DNA from: Cornus controversa
Taxonomy: Eukaryota; Streptophyta; Magnoliopsida; Cornales; Cornaceae
DNA: 64,000 nt
Reading direction: 5' to 3'
Assembly: GCA_026545225.1 (NCBI GenBank)
Contig: CM048852.1
Location: forward strand, 12,496,146 to 12,560,145
The notes under the pieces are model-generated. The model saw only the letters and a program-made list of their open reading frames with translations, was not told where the DNA came from and made no database searches. Numbering within the stretch: the first letter of the stretch is position 1; every line of letters starts with the position of its first letter. Shown here one piece after another: positions 37,693-51,433 of the stretch. The translations under genes were made by a program, and so were the position numbers.

Positions 37693-40600
37693 GGTCGAAT
37701 TTGGAACAAAGCACCATACGGTTGTGATCATTCATGAGTGCAGCAACAACGTCGTCACGGTCGAATTTGGCATAAAGCAACGTATAATTCTAAGTATGGC
37801 ACGCGTTCACTTGGATTGGGACTTTTCGAATCAAAACAAGTCAAACGAAACATGTTCAAAATCGTTGTTGTGATTCTCTATTCTTCTCCACATCCAGACG
37901 GTCAATTCTAGCACAAAGCAACATACTGTTGTGGTCATGCCTGATTTTTGCAAGGAATTGTTCTTTTCGACTCAGAACAACTCAAACAGACTTGGATGAA
38001 GATCGAATCGACATACTCGTCGTTTCTTTGGGAGGCTTTGATGGTTTAATTTCAAAATAAGCAACGTACGATTCGTATTATGCCAGGACTTCTCCTGGAA
38101 TGTGGTTTTCAAATCAAAACAACTCAAAGGAAACAAGTTTAAAATGGTTGGTAGCTTGCCAATTGTTTCCTTTAGATGTCCAAACGGTCGAATTTGGAAC
38201 AAAGCACCATACGGTCGTGATGAAGATCGGAGTGACTTGTTCGTCATTTCTTTTGGATGCTCTAATGGTCTAATTTGGAAAAAAGCTACGTACGATTCTG
38301 ATTATGGCACAACTTCTCAAGGAATAGGGTTTTTGAATTAGAACAACTCAAACTAAACTTGTTTAAAATCTTCGATAGCTTGCTAATTGTTTCTTTTACT
38401 TGTCCAGATGGTCGAATTTGGCACAAAGCACCATACGGTTCTGATCATTCATGAGTGCAGAAAGGACGTCGTCACGGTCGAATTTGGCATAAAGCAACGT
38501 ATAATTCTAAGTATGGCACGATTTCACTTGGATTGGGACTTTTCGAATCAAAACAAGTCAAACGAAACAAGTTCGAAATCGTTGTTGTGATTCTCTATTC
38601 TTCTGCACATCCAGACGGTCAATTCTAGCACAAAGCAACATACTGTTGTGGTCATGCCTGATTTTTGCAAGGAATTGTTCTTTTCGACTCAGAACAACTC
38701 AAACAAACTTGGATGAAGATTGGATCGACATACTCGTCGTTTATTTGGGAGGCTTTGATGGTTTAATTTCAAAATAAGCAACGTACGATTCGTATTATGC
38801 CAGGACTTCTCCTGGAATGTGGTTTTCAAATCAAAACAACTCAAAGGAAACAAGTTTAAAATGGTTGGTAGCTTGCTAATTGTTTCCTTTAGATGTCCAA
38901 ACGGTCGAATTTGGAACAAAGCACCATACGGTCGTGATGAAGATCGGATTGACTTGTTCGTCATTTCTTTTGGATGCTCTAATGGTCTAATTTGGAAAAA
39001 AGCTACGTACGATTCTGATTATGGCACGACTTCTCAAGGAATAGGGTTTTTGAATTAGAACAACTCAAACTAAACTTGTTTAAAATCTTCGATAGCTTGC
39101 TAATTGTTTCTTTTACTTGTCTAGATGGTCGAATTTGGCACAAACCACCATACGGTTCTGATCATTCATGAGTGCAGAAAGGACGTCGTCACGGTCGAAT
39201 TTGGCTTAAAGCAACGTATAGGTCTATGTATGGCACAATTTCACTTGGATTGGGACTTTTTGAATCAAAACAAGTCAAACGAAACAAGTTTGAAATCGTT
39301 GTTGTGATTCTCTATTCTTCTGCACAGCCAGACGGTCAATTCTAGCACAAAGCAACATACTGTTGTGGTCATGCCTGATTTTTGCAAGGAATTGTTCTTT
39401 TCGACTCAGAACAACTCAAACAAACTTGGATGAAGATCGGATCGACATACTCGTCGTTTCTTTGGGACGTTTTAATGGTTTAATTTCAAAATAAGCAACG
39501 TACGATTCGTAGTATGCCAGGACTTCTCCTGGAATGTGGTTTTCGAATCAAAATAACTCAAGGGAAACAAGTTTAAAATGTTGGTAGCTTGCTAATTGTT
39601 TCTTTTAGATGTCCAAATGGTCGAATTTGGAACAAAGCACCATACGGTTGTGATGAAGATCGGATTGACTTGTTCGTCATTTCTTTTGGACGCTTTGATG
39701 GTCTGATTTGGAAAAAAGCAACGTACGATTCTGATTATGGCACGACTTCTCAAGGAATAGGGTTTTTGAATTAGAACAACTCAAACTAAACTTGTTTAAA
39801 ATCTTCGATAGCTTGCTAATTGTTTCTTTTACTTGTCCAGATGGTCGAATTTGGCACAAAGCACCATACGGTTGTGATCATTCATGAGTGCAGCAAGGAC
39901 GTCGTCACGGTCGAATTTGGCATAAAGCAACATATAATTCTAAGTATGGCACAATTTCACTTGGATTGGGACTTTTCGAATCAAAACAAGTCAAACGAAA
40001 CAAGTTCGAAATCGTTGTTGTGATTCTCTATTCTTCTGCACAGCCAGACGGTCAATTCTAGCACAAAGCAACATACTGTTGTGGTCATCCCTGATTTTTG
40101 CAAGGAATTATTCTTTTCGACTCAGAACAACTCAAACAAACTTAGATGAAGATCGGATCGACATACTCGTCGTTTCTTTGGGAGACTTTGATGGTTTAAT
40201 TTCAAAATAAGCAACGTACGATTCCTATTATGCCAAGACTTCTCCTGGAATGTGATTTTCAAATCAAAACAACTCAAAGGAAACAAGTTTAAAATGGTTG
40301 GTAGCTTGCTAATTGTTTCCTTTAGATGTCCAAACGGTCGAATTTGGAACAAAGCACCATACAGTCGTGATGAAGATCGGATTGACTTGTTCGTCATTTC
40401 TTTTGGATGCTCTAATGGTCTAATTTGGAAAAAAGCTACGTACGATTCTGATTATGGCACGACTTCTCAAGGAATAGGGTTTTTGAATTAGAACAACTCA
40501 AACTAAACTTGTTTAAAATCTTCGATAGCTTGCTAATTGTTTCTTTTACTTGTCCAGATGGTCGAATTTGGAACAAAGCACCATACGGTTCTGATCATTC

Positions 40601-41992
40601 ATGAGTGCAGAAAGGACGTCGTCACGGTCGAATTTGGCATAAAGCAACGTATAATTCTAAGTATGGCACGATTTCACTTGGATTGGGACTTTTCGAATCA
40701 AAACAAGTCAAACGAAACAAGTTCGAAATCGTTGTTGTGATTCTCTATTCTTCTGCACATCCAGACGGTCAATTCTAGCACAAAGCAACATACTGTTGTG
40801 GTCATGCCTGATTTTTGCAAGGAATTGTTCTTTTCGACTCAGAACAACTCAAACAAACTTGGATGAAGATCGGATCGACATACTCGTCGTTTCTTTGGGA
40901 GGCTTTGATGGTTTAATTTCAAAATAAGCAACGTACGATTCGTATTATGCCAAGACTTCTCCTGGAATGTGGTTTTCAAATCAAAACAACTCAAAGGAAA
41001 CAAGTTTAAAATGGTTGGTAGCTTGCTAATTGTTTCCTTTAGATGTCCAAACGGTCGAATTTGGAACAAAGCACCATACGGTCGTGATGAAGATCGGATT
41101 GACTTGTTCGTCATTTCTTTTGGATGCTCTAATGGTCTAATTTGGAAAAAAGCTACGTACGATTCTGATTATGGCACGACTTCTCAAGGAATAGGGTTTT
41201 TGAATTAGAACAACTCAAACTAAACTTGTTTAAAATCTTCGATAGCTTGCTAATTGTTTCTTTTACTTGTCCAGATGGTCGAATTTGGCACAAAGCACCA
41301 TACGGTTCTGATCATTCATGAGTGCAGAAAGGACGTCGTCACGGTCGAATTTGGCATAAAGCAACGTATAATTCTAAGTATGGCACGATTTCACTTGGAT
41401 TGGGACTTTTCGAATCAAAACAAGTCAAACGAAACAAGTTCGAAATCTTTGTTGTGATTCTCTATTCTTCTGCACATCCAGACGGTCAATTCTAGCACAA
41501 AGCAACATACTGTTGTGGTCATGCCTGATTTTTGTAAGGAATTGTTCTTTTCGACTCAGAACAACTCAAACAAACTTGGATGAAGATCGAATCGACATAC
41601 TCGTCGTTTCTTTGGGAGGCTTTGATGGTTTAATTTCAAAATAAGCAACGTACGATTCGTAGTATGCCAGGACTTCTCCTGGAATGTGGTTTTCGAATCA
41701 AAATAACTCAAGGGAAACAAGTTTAAAATGTTGGTAGCTTGCTAATTGTTTCTTTTAGATGTCCAAAAGGTTGAATTTGGAACAAAGCACCATACGGTTG
41801 TGATGAAGATCGGATTAACTTGTTCGTCATTTCTTTTGGATGCTTTGATGGTCTAATTTGGAAAAAAGCAACGTACGATTCTAATTATGGCACGACTTCT
41901 CAAGGAATAGGGTTTTTGAATTAGAACAACTCAAACTAAACTTGTTTAAAATCTTCGATAGCTTGCTAATTGTTTCTTTTACTTGTCCAGAT
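37693..41992 (+). repeat. HOR NRRKRR, copy 2 (4300 bp)
   Basis: Monomers start at 37693 (N), 38410 (R), 39127 (R), 39843 (K), 40560 (R) and 41277 (R). It is almost identical to copy 1. Differences I can see include GGAGACTTTG at about 40180 (GGACACTTTG in copy 1), a CpG transition at 39261, and ATAAGCAACG near 41641 where copy 1 has ATAAGGAACG. Confidence 0.94.
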
Positions 41993-44900
41993 GGTCGAAT
42001 TTGGAACAAAGCACCATACGGTTGTGATCATTCATGAGTGCAGCAACAACGTCGTCACGGTCGAATTTGGCATAAAGCAACGTATAATTCTAAGTATGGC
42101 ACGCGTTCACTTGGATTGGGACTTTTCGAATCAAAACAAGTCAAACGAAACATGTTCAAAATCGTTGTTGTGATTCTCTATTCTTCTCCACATCCAGACG
42201 GTCAATTCTAGCACAAAGCAACATACTGTTGTGGTCATGCCTGATTTTTGCAAGGAATTGTTCTTTTCGACTCAGAACAACTCAAACAGACTTGGGTGAA
42301 GATCGAATCGACATACTCGTCGTTTCTTTGGGAGGCTTTGATGGTTTAATTTCAAAATAAGCAACGTACGATTCGTATTATGCCAGGACTTCTCCTGGAA
42401 TGTGGTTTTCAAATCAAAACAACTCAAAGGAAACAAGTTTAAAATGGTTGGTAGCTTGCCAATTGTTTCCTTTAGATGTCCAAACGGTCGAATTTGGAAC
42501 AAAGCACCATACCGTCGTGATGAAGATCGGAGTGACTTGTTCGTCATTTCTTTTGGATGCTCTAATGGTCTAATTTGGAAAAAAGCTACGTACGATTCTG
42601 ATTATGGCACAACTTCTCAAGGAATAGGGTTTTTGAATTAGAACAACTCAAACTAAACTTGTTTAAAATCTTCGATAGCTTGCTAATTGTTTCTTTTACT
42701 TGTCCAGATGGTCGAATTTGGCACAAAGCACCATACGGTTCTGATCATTCATGAGTGCAGAAAGGACGTCGTCACGGTCGAATTTGGCATAAAGCAACGT
42801 ATAATTCTAAGTATGGCACGATTTCACTTGGATTGGGACTTTTCGAATCAAAACAAGTCAAACGAAACAAGTTCGAAATCGTTGTTGTGATTCTCTATTC
42901 TTCTGCACATCCAGACGGTCAATTCTAGCACAAAGCAACATACTGTTGTGGTCATGCCTGATTTTTGCAAGGAATTGTTCTTTTCGACTCAGAACAACTC
43001 AAACAAACTTGGATGAAGATTGGATCGACATACTCGTCGTTTCTTTGGGAGGCTTTGATGGTTTAATTTCAAAATAAGCAACGTACGATTCGTATTATGC
43101 CAGGACTTCTCCTGGAATGTGGTTTTCAAATCAAAACAACTCAAAGGAAACAAGTTTAAAATGGTTGGTAGCTTGCTAATTGTTTCCTTTAGATGTCCAA
43201 ACGGTCGAATTTGGAACAAAGCACCATACGGTCGTGATGAAGATCGGATTGACTTGTTCGTCATTTCTTTTGGATGCTCTAATGGTCTAATTTGGAAAAA
43301 AGCTACGTACGATTCTGATTATGGCACGACTTCTCAAGGAATAGGGTTTTTGAATTAGAACAACTCAAACTAAACTTGTTTAAAATCTTCGATAGCTTGC
43401 TAATTGTTTCTTTTACTTGTCTAGATGGTCGAATTTGGCACAAAGCACCATACGGTTCTGATCATTCATGAGTGCAGAAAGGACGTCGTCACGGTCGAAT
43501 TTGGCTTAAAGCAACGTATAGGTCTATGTATGGCACAATTTCACTTGGATTGGGACTTTTCGAATCAAAACAAGTCAAACGAAACAAGTTTGAAATCGTT
43601 GTTGTGATTCTCTATTCTTCTGCACAGCCAGACGGTCAATTCTAGCACAAAGCAACATACTGTTGTGGTCATGCCTGATTTTTGCAAGGAATTGTTCTTT
43701 TCGACTCAGAACAACTCAAACAAACTTGGATGAAGATCGGATCGACATACTCGTCGTTTCTTTGGGACGTTTTAATGGTTTAATTTCAAAATAAGCAACG
43801 TACGATTCGTAGTATGCCAGGACTTCTCCTGGAATGTGGTTTTCGAATCAAAATAACTCAAGGGAAACAAGTTTAAAATGTTGGTAGCTTGCTAATTGTT
43901 TCTTTTAGATGTCCAAATGGTCGAATTTGGAACAAAGTACCATACGGTTGTGATGAAGATCGGATTGACTTGTTCGTCATTTCTTTTGGACGCTTTGATG
44001 GTCTGATTTGGAAAAAAGCAACGTACGATTCTGATTATGGCACGACTTCTCAAGGAATAGGGTTTTTGAATTAGAACAACTCAAACTAAACTTGTTTAAA
44101 ATCTTCGATAGCTTGCTAATTGTTTCTTTTACTTGTCCAGATGGTCGAATTTGGCACAAAGCACCATACGGTTGTGATCATTCATGAGTGCAGCAAGGAC
44201 GTCGTCACGGTCGAATTTGGCATAAAGCAACATATAATTCTAAGTATGGCACAATTTCACTTGGATTGGGACTTTTCGAATCAAAACAAGTCAAACGAAA
44301 CAAGTTCGAAATCGTTGTTGTGATTCTCTATTCTTCTGCACAGCCAGACGGTCAATTCTAGCACAAAGCAACATACTGTTGTGGTCATCCCTGATTTTTG
44401 CAAGGAATTATTCTTTTCGACTCAGAACAACTCAAACAAACTTAGATGAAGATCGGATCGACATACTCGTCGTTTCTTTGGGAGACTTTGATGGTTTAAT
44501 TTCAAAATAAGCAACGTACGATTCCTATTATGCCAAGACTTCTCCTGGAATGTGATTTTCAAATCAAAACAACTCAAAGGAAACAAGTTTAAAATGGTTG
44601 GTAGCTTGCTAATTGTTTCCTTTAGATGTCCAAACGGTCGAATTTGGAACAAAGCACCATACAGTCGTGATGAAGATCGGATTGACTTGTTCGTCATTTC
44701 TTTTGGATGCTCTAATGGTCTAATTTGGAAAAAAGCTACGTACGATTCTGATTATGGCACGACTTCTCAAGGAATAGGGTTTTTGAATTAGAACAACTCA
44801 AACTAAACTTGTTTAAAATCTTCGATAGCTTGCTAATTGTTTCTTTTACTTGTCCAGATGGTCGAATTTGGAACAAAGCACCATACGGTTCTGATCATTC

Positions 44901-45575
44901 ATGAGTGCAGAAAGGACGTCGTCACGGTCGAATTTGGCATAAAGCAACGTATAATTCTAAGTATGGCACGATTTCACTTGGATTGGGACTTTTCGAATCA
45001 AAACAAGTCAAACGAAACAAGTTCGAAATCGTTGTTGTGATTCTCTATTCTTCTGCACATCCAGACGGTCAATTCTAGCACAAAGCAACATACTGTTGTG
45101 GTCATGCCTGATTTTTGCAAGGAATTGTTCTTTTCGACTCAGAACAACTCAAACAAACTTGGATGAAGATCGGATCGACATACTCGTCGTTTCTTTGGGA
45201 GGCTTTGATGGTTTAATTTCAAAATAAGCAACGTACGATTCGTATTATGCCAAGACTTCTCCTGGAATGTGGTTTTCAAATCAAAACAACTCAAAGGAAA
45301 CAAGTTTAAAATGGTTGGTAGCTTGCTAATTGTTTCCTTTAATGTCCAAACGGTCGAATTTGGAACAAAGCACCATACGGTCGTGATGAAGATCGGATTG
45401 ACTTGTTCGTCATTTCTTTTGGATGCTCTAATGGTCTAATTTGGAAAAAAGCTACGTACGATTCTGATTATGGCACGACTTCTCAAGGAATAGGGTTTTT
45501 GAATTAGAACAACTCAAACTAAACTTGTTTAAAATCTTCGATAGCTTGCTAATTGTTTCTTTTACTTGTCCAGAT
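41993..45575 (+). repeat. HOR NRRKRR, copy 3, last monomer missing (3583 bp)
   Basis: Monomers start at 41993 (N), 42710 (R), 43427 (R), 44143 (K) and 44860 (R). The expected last R is absent. The final monomer has a private 1-bp loss near 45342 (TTTAATGTCC for TTTAGATGTCC). Its second R has CACAAAGCACC where the other copies have CACAAACCACC. Confidence 0.9.
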
Positions 45576-48441
45576 GGTCGAATTTGGAACAAAGCACCAT
45601 ACGGTTGTGATCATTCATGAGTGCAGCAACAACGTCGTCACGGTCGAATTTGGCATAAAGCAACGTATAATTCTAAGTATGGCACGCGTTCACTTGGATT
45701 GGGACTTTTCGAATCAAAACAAGTCAAACGAAACATGTTCAAAATCGTTGTTGTGATTCTCTATTCTTCTCCACATCCAGACGGTCAATTCTAGCACAAA
45801 GCAACATACTGTTGTGGTCATGCCTGATTTTTGCAAGGAATTGTTCTTTTCGACTCAGAACAACTCAAACAAACTTGGATGAAGATTGGATCGACATACT
45901 CGTCGTTTCTTTGGGAGGCTTTGATGGTTTAATTTCAAAATAAGCAACGTACGATTCGTATTATGCCAGGACTTCTCCTGGAATGTGGTTTTCAAATCAA
46001 AACAACTCAAAGGAAACAAGTTTAAAATGGTTGGTAGCTTGCTAATTGTTTCCTTTAGATGTCCAAACGGTCGAATTTGGAACAAAGCACCATACGGTCG
46101 TGATGAAGATCGGATTGACTTGTTCGTCATTTCTTTTGGATGCTCTAATGGTCTAATTTGGAAAAAAGCTACGTACGATTCTGATTATGGCACGACTTCT
46201 CAAGGAATAGGGTTTTTGAATTAGAACAACTCAAACTAAACTTGTTTAAAATCTTCGATAGCTTGCTAATTGTTTCTTTTACTTGTCTAGATGGTCGAAT
46301 TTGGCACAAACCACCATACGGTTCTGATCATTCATGAGTGCAGAAAGGACGTCGTCACGGTCGAATTTGGCTTAAAGCAACGTATAGGTCTATGTATGGC
46401 ACAATTTCACTTGGATTGGGACTTTTCGAATCAAAACAAGTCAAACGAAACAAGTTTGAAATCGTTGTTGTGATTCTCTATTCTTCTGCACAGCCAGACG
46501 GTCAATTCTAGCACAAAGCAACATACTGTTGTGGTCATGCCTGATTTTTGCAAGGAATTGTTCTTTTCGACTCAGAACAACTAAAACAAACTTGGATGAA
46601 GATCGGATCGACATACTCGTCGTTTCTTTGGGACGTTTTAATGGTTTAATTTCAAAATAAGCAACGTACGATTCGTAGTATGCCAGGACTTCTCCTGGAA
46701 TGTGGTTTTCGAATCAAAATAACTCAAGGGAAACAAGTTTAAAATGTTGGTAGCTTGCTAATTGTTTCTTTTAGATGTCCAAATGGTCGAATTTGGAACA
46801 AAGCACCATACGGTTGTGATGAAGATCGGATTGACTTGTTCGTCATTTCTTTTGGACGCTTTGATGGTCTGATTTGGAAAAAAGCAACGTACGATTCTGA
46901 TTATGGCACGACTTCTCAAGGAATAGGGTTTTTGAATTAGAACAACTCAAACTAAACTTGTTTAAAATCTTCGATAGCTTGCTAATTGTTTCTTTTACTT
47001 GTCCAGATGGTCGAATTTGGCACAAAGCACCATACGGTTGTGATCATTCATGAGTGCAGCAAGGACGTCGTCACGGTCGAATTTGGCATAAAGCAACATA
47101 TAATTCTAAGTATGGCACAATTTCACTTGGATTGGGACTTTTCGAATCAAAACAAGTCAAACGAAACAAGTTCGAAATCGTTGTTGTGATTCTCTATTCT
47201 TCTGCACAGCCAGACGGTCAATTCTAGCACAAAGCAACATACTGTTGTGGTCATCCCTGATTTTTGCAAGGAATTATTCTTTTCGACTCAGAACAACTCA
47301 AACAAACTTAGATGAAGATCGGATCGACATACTCGTCGTTTCTTTGGGAGACTTTGATGGTTTAATTTCAAAATAAGCAACGTACGATTCCTATTATGCC
47401 AAGACTTCTCCTGGAATGTGATTTTCAAATCAAAACAACTCAAAGGAAACAAGTTTAAAATGGTTGGTAGCTTGCTAATTGTTTCCTTTAGATGTCCAAA
47501 CGGTCGAATTTTGAACAAAGCACCATACAGTCGTGATGAAGATCGGATTGACTTGTTCGTCATTTCTTTTGGATGCTCTAATGGTCTAATTTGGAAAAAA
47601 GCTACGTACGATTCTGATTATGGCACGACTTCTCAAGGAATAGGGTTTTTGAATTAGAACAACTCAAACTAAACTTGTTTAAAATCTTCGATAGCTTGCT
47701 AATTGTTTCTTTTACTTGTCCAGATGGTCGAATTTGGAACAAAGCACCATACGGTTCTGATCATTCATGAGTGCAGAAAGGACGTCGTCACGGTCGAATT
47801 TGGCATAAAGCAACGTATAATTCTAAGTATGGCACGATTTCACTTGGATTGGGACTTTTCGAATCAAAACAAGTCAAACGAAACAAGTTTGAAATCGTTG
47901 TTGTGATTCTCTATTCTTCTGCACAGCCAGACGGTCAATTCTAGCACAAAGCAACATACTGTTGTGGTCATGCCTGATTTTTGCAAGGAATTGTTCTTTT
48001 CGACTCAGAACAACTCAAACAAACTTGGATGAAGATCGGATCGACATACTCGTCGTTTCTTTGGGACGTTTTAATGGCTTAATTTCAAAATAAGCAACGT
48101 ACGATTCGTAGTATGCCAGGACTTCTCCTGGAATGTGGTTTTCGAATCAAAATAACTCAAGGGAAACAAGTTTAAAATGTTGGTAGCTTGCTAATTGTTT
48201 CTTTTAGATGTCCAAAAGGTCGAATTTGGAACAAAGCACCATACGGTTGTGATGAAGATCGGATTGACTTGTTCGTCATTTCTTTTGGACGCTTTGATGG
48301 TCTGATTTGGAAAAAAGCAACGTACGATTCTGATTATGGCACGACTTCTCAAGGAATAGGGTTTTTGAATTAGAACAACTCAAACTAAACTTGTTTAAAA
48401 TCTTCGATAGCTTGCTAATTGTTTCTTTTACTTGTCCAGAT
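45576..48441 (+). repeat. HOR NRRKRR, copy 4, contracted to four monomers (2866 bp)
   Basis: Monomers start at 45576 (N/R hybrid), 46293 (R), 47009 (K) and 47726 (R). The first is N-like up to CTCCACATCC (about 45770) and then matches the first R of the HOR (GAAGATTGGATCG near 45883), so one monomer length was lost by fusion. The last monomer begins like the third R but ends with the variant S4 haplotype (GGGACGTTTTAATGG) of the second R, another fusion. This last chimera is inherited by the next zone. Confidence 0.87.
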
Positions 48442-48862
48442 GGTCGAATTTGGCACAAAGCACCATACGGTTGTGATCATTTGGGAGGCTTTGATGGTTT
48501 AATTTCAAAATAAGCAACGTACGATTCGTATTATGCCAGGACTTCTCCTGGAATGTGGTTTTCAAATCAAAACAACTCAAAGGAAACAAGTTTAAAATGG
48601 TTGGTAGCTTGCCAATTGTTTCCTTTAGATGTCCAAACGGTCGAATTTGGAACAAAGCACCATACAGTCGTGATGAAGATCGGATTGACTTGTTCGTCAT
48701 TTCTTTTGGATGCTCTAATGGTCTAATTTGGAAAAAAGCTACGTACGATTCTGATTATGGCACAACTTCTCAAGGAATAGGGTTTTTGAATTAGAACAAC
48801 TCAAACTAAACTTGTTTAAAATCTTCGATAGCTTGCTAATTGTTTCTTTTTCTTGTCCAGAT
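48442..48862 (+). repeat. deleted monomer D, copy 1 (421 bp)
   Basis: The head of S1 (54-bp hybrid, GGTTGTGATCAT) is joined to the tail of S3 (TTGGGAGGCTTTGATGG), removing 296 bp: the rest of S1, all of S2 and most of S3. The junction lies at about 48480/48481, with TT shared by both parents. S4, S5 and S6 follow intact (143+81+143). The left side matches a K monomer of the NRRKRR type; the right side (GCTTGCCAATTG, CAGTCGTGATG, CTCTAATGG) is N type. Confidence 0.95.
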
Positions 48863-51012
48863 GGTCGAATTTGGCACAAAGCACCATACGGTTGTGATCA
48901 TTCATGAGTGCAGCAAGGACGTTGTCACGGTCGAATTTGGCATAAAGCAACATATAATTCTAAGTATGGCACAATTTCACTTGGATTGGGACTTTTCGAA
49001 TCAAAACAAGTCAAACGAAACAAGTTCGAAATCGTTGTTGTGATTTTCTATTCTTCTGCATAGCCAGACGGTTAATTCTAGCACAAAGCAACATACTGTT
49101 GTGGTCATGCCTGATTTTTGCATGGAATTGTTCTTTTCGACTCAGAACAACTCAAACAAACTTGGATGAAGATCGGATCGACATACTCGTCGTTTCTTTG
49201 GGAGGCTTTGATGGTTTAATTTCAAAATAAGCAACGTACGATTCTTATTATGCCAAGACTTCTCCTGGAATGTGATTTTCAAATCAAAACAACTCAAAGG
49301 AAACAAGTTTAAAATGGTTGGTTGCTTGCTAATTGTTTCCTTTAGATGTCCAAACGGTCGAATTTGGAACAAAGCACCATACGGTTGTGATGAAGATCGG
49401 ATTGACTTGTTCGTCATTTCTTTTGGATGCTTTGATGGTCTAATTTGGAAAAAAGCAACGTACGATTCTGATTATGGCACGACTTCACAAGGAATAGGGT
49501 TTTTGAATTAAAACAACTCAAACTAAACTTGTTGAAAATCTTCGATAGCTTGCTAATTGTTTCTTTTACTTGTCCAGATGGTCGAATTTGGAACAAAGCA
49601 CCATACGGTTCTGATCATTCATGAGTGCAGAAAGGACGTCGTCACGGTCGAATTTGGCATAAAGCAACGTATAATTCTAAGTATGGCACGATTTCACTTG
49701 GATTGGGACTTTTCGAATCAAAACAAGTCAAACGAAACAAGTTCGAAATCGTTGTTGTGATTCTCTATTCTTCTGCACATCCAGACGGTCAATTCTAGCA
49801 CAAAGCAACATACTGTTGTGGTCATGCCTGATTTTTGCAAGGAATTGTTCTTTTCGACTCAGAACAACTCAAACAAACTTGGATGAAGATCGGATCGACA
49901 TACTCGTCGTTTCTTTGGGAGGCTTTGATGGTTTAATTTCAAAATAAGCAACGTACGATTCGTATTATGCCAAGACTTCTCCTGGAATGTGGTTTTCAAA
50001 TCAAAACAACTCAAAGGAAACAAGTTTAAAATGGTTGGTAGCTTGCTAATTGTTTCCTTTAGATGTCCAAACGGTCGAATTTGGAACAAAGCACCATACG
50101 GTCGTGATGAAGATCGGATTGACTTGTTCGTCATTTCTTTTGGATGCTCTAATGGTCTAATTTGGAAAAAAGCTACGTACGATTCTGATTATGGCACGAC
50201 TTCTCAAGGAATAGGGTTTTTGAATTAGAACAACTCAAACTAAACTTGTTTAAAATCTTCGATAGCTTGCTAATTGTTTCTTTTACTTGTCCAGATGGTC
50301 GAATTTGGCACAAAGCACCATACGGTTCTGATCATTCATGAGTGCAGAAAGGACGTCGTCACGGTCGAATTTGGCATAAAGCAACGTATAATTCTAAGTA
50401 TGGCACGATTTCACTTGGATTGGGACTTTTCGAATCAAAACAAGTCAAACGAAACAAGTTTGAAATCGTTGTTGTGATTCTCTATTCTTCTGCACAGCCA
50501 GACGGTCAATTCTAGCACAAAGCAACATACTGTTGTGGTCATGCCTGATTTTTGCAAGGAATTGTTCTTTTCGACTCAGAACAACTCAAACAAACTTGGA
50601 TGAAGATCGGATCGACATACTCGTCGTTTCTTTGGGACGTTTTAATGGCTTAATTTCAAAATAAGCAACGTACGATTCGTAGTATGCCAGGACTTCTCCT
50701 GGAATGTGGTTTTCGAATCAAAATAACTCAAGGGAAACAAGTTTAAAATGTTGGTAGCTTGCTAATTGTTTCTTTTAGATGTCCAAAAGGTCGAATTTGG
50801 AACAAAGCACCATACGGTTGTGATGAAGATCGGATTGACTTGTTCGTCATTTCTTTTGGACGCTTTGATGGTCTGATTTGGAAAAAAGCAACGTACGATT
50901 CTGATTATGGCACGACTTCTCAAGGAATAGGGTTTTTGAATTAGAACAACTCAAACTAAACTTGTTTAAAATCTTCGATAGCTTGCTAATTGTTTCTTTT
51001 ACTTGTCCAGAT
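48442..51012 (+). repeat. HOR D-K-R-R, copy 1 (2571 bp)
   Basis: Monomers start at 48442 (D, 421 bp), 48863 (K, 717), 49580 (R, 717) and 50297 (R, 716). The K monomer carries GCATAGCCAG and GATTTTCTATTC and is followed by GAATTAAAAC, marks also found in the K-N pair at 30527. The last R is the chimeric type first seen at 47726. Confidence 0.95.
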
Positions 51013-51433
51013 GGTCGAATTTGGCACAAAGCACCATACGGTTGTGATCATTTGGGAGGCTTTGATGGTTTAATTTCAAAATAAGCAACGTACGATTCGT
51101 ATTATGCCAGGACTTCTCCTGGAATGTGGTTTTCAAATCAAAACAACTCAAAGGAAACAAGTTTAAAATGGTTGGTAGCTTGCCAATTGTTTCCTTTAGA
51201 TGTCCAAACGGTCGAATTTGGAACAAAGCACCATACAGTCGTGATGAAGATCGGATTGACTTGTTCGTCATTTCTTTTGGATGCTCTAATGGTCTAATTT
51301 GGAAAAAAGCTACGTACGATTCTGATTATGGCACAACTTCTCAAGGAATAGGGTTTTTGAATTAGAACAACTCAAACTAAACTTGTTTAAAATCTTCGAT
51401 AGCTTGCTAATTGTTTCTTTTTCTTGTCCAGAT
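51013..51433 (+). repeat. deleted monomer D, copy 2 (421 bp)
   Basis: It has the same junction (about 51051/51052) and flanks as the copy 2571 bp upstream, with no difference noted. This shows amplification of a single deletion event rather than independent losses. Confidence 0.95.
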
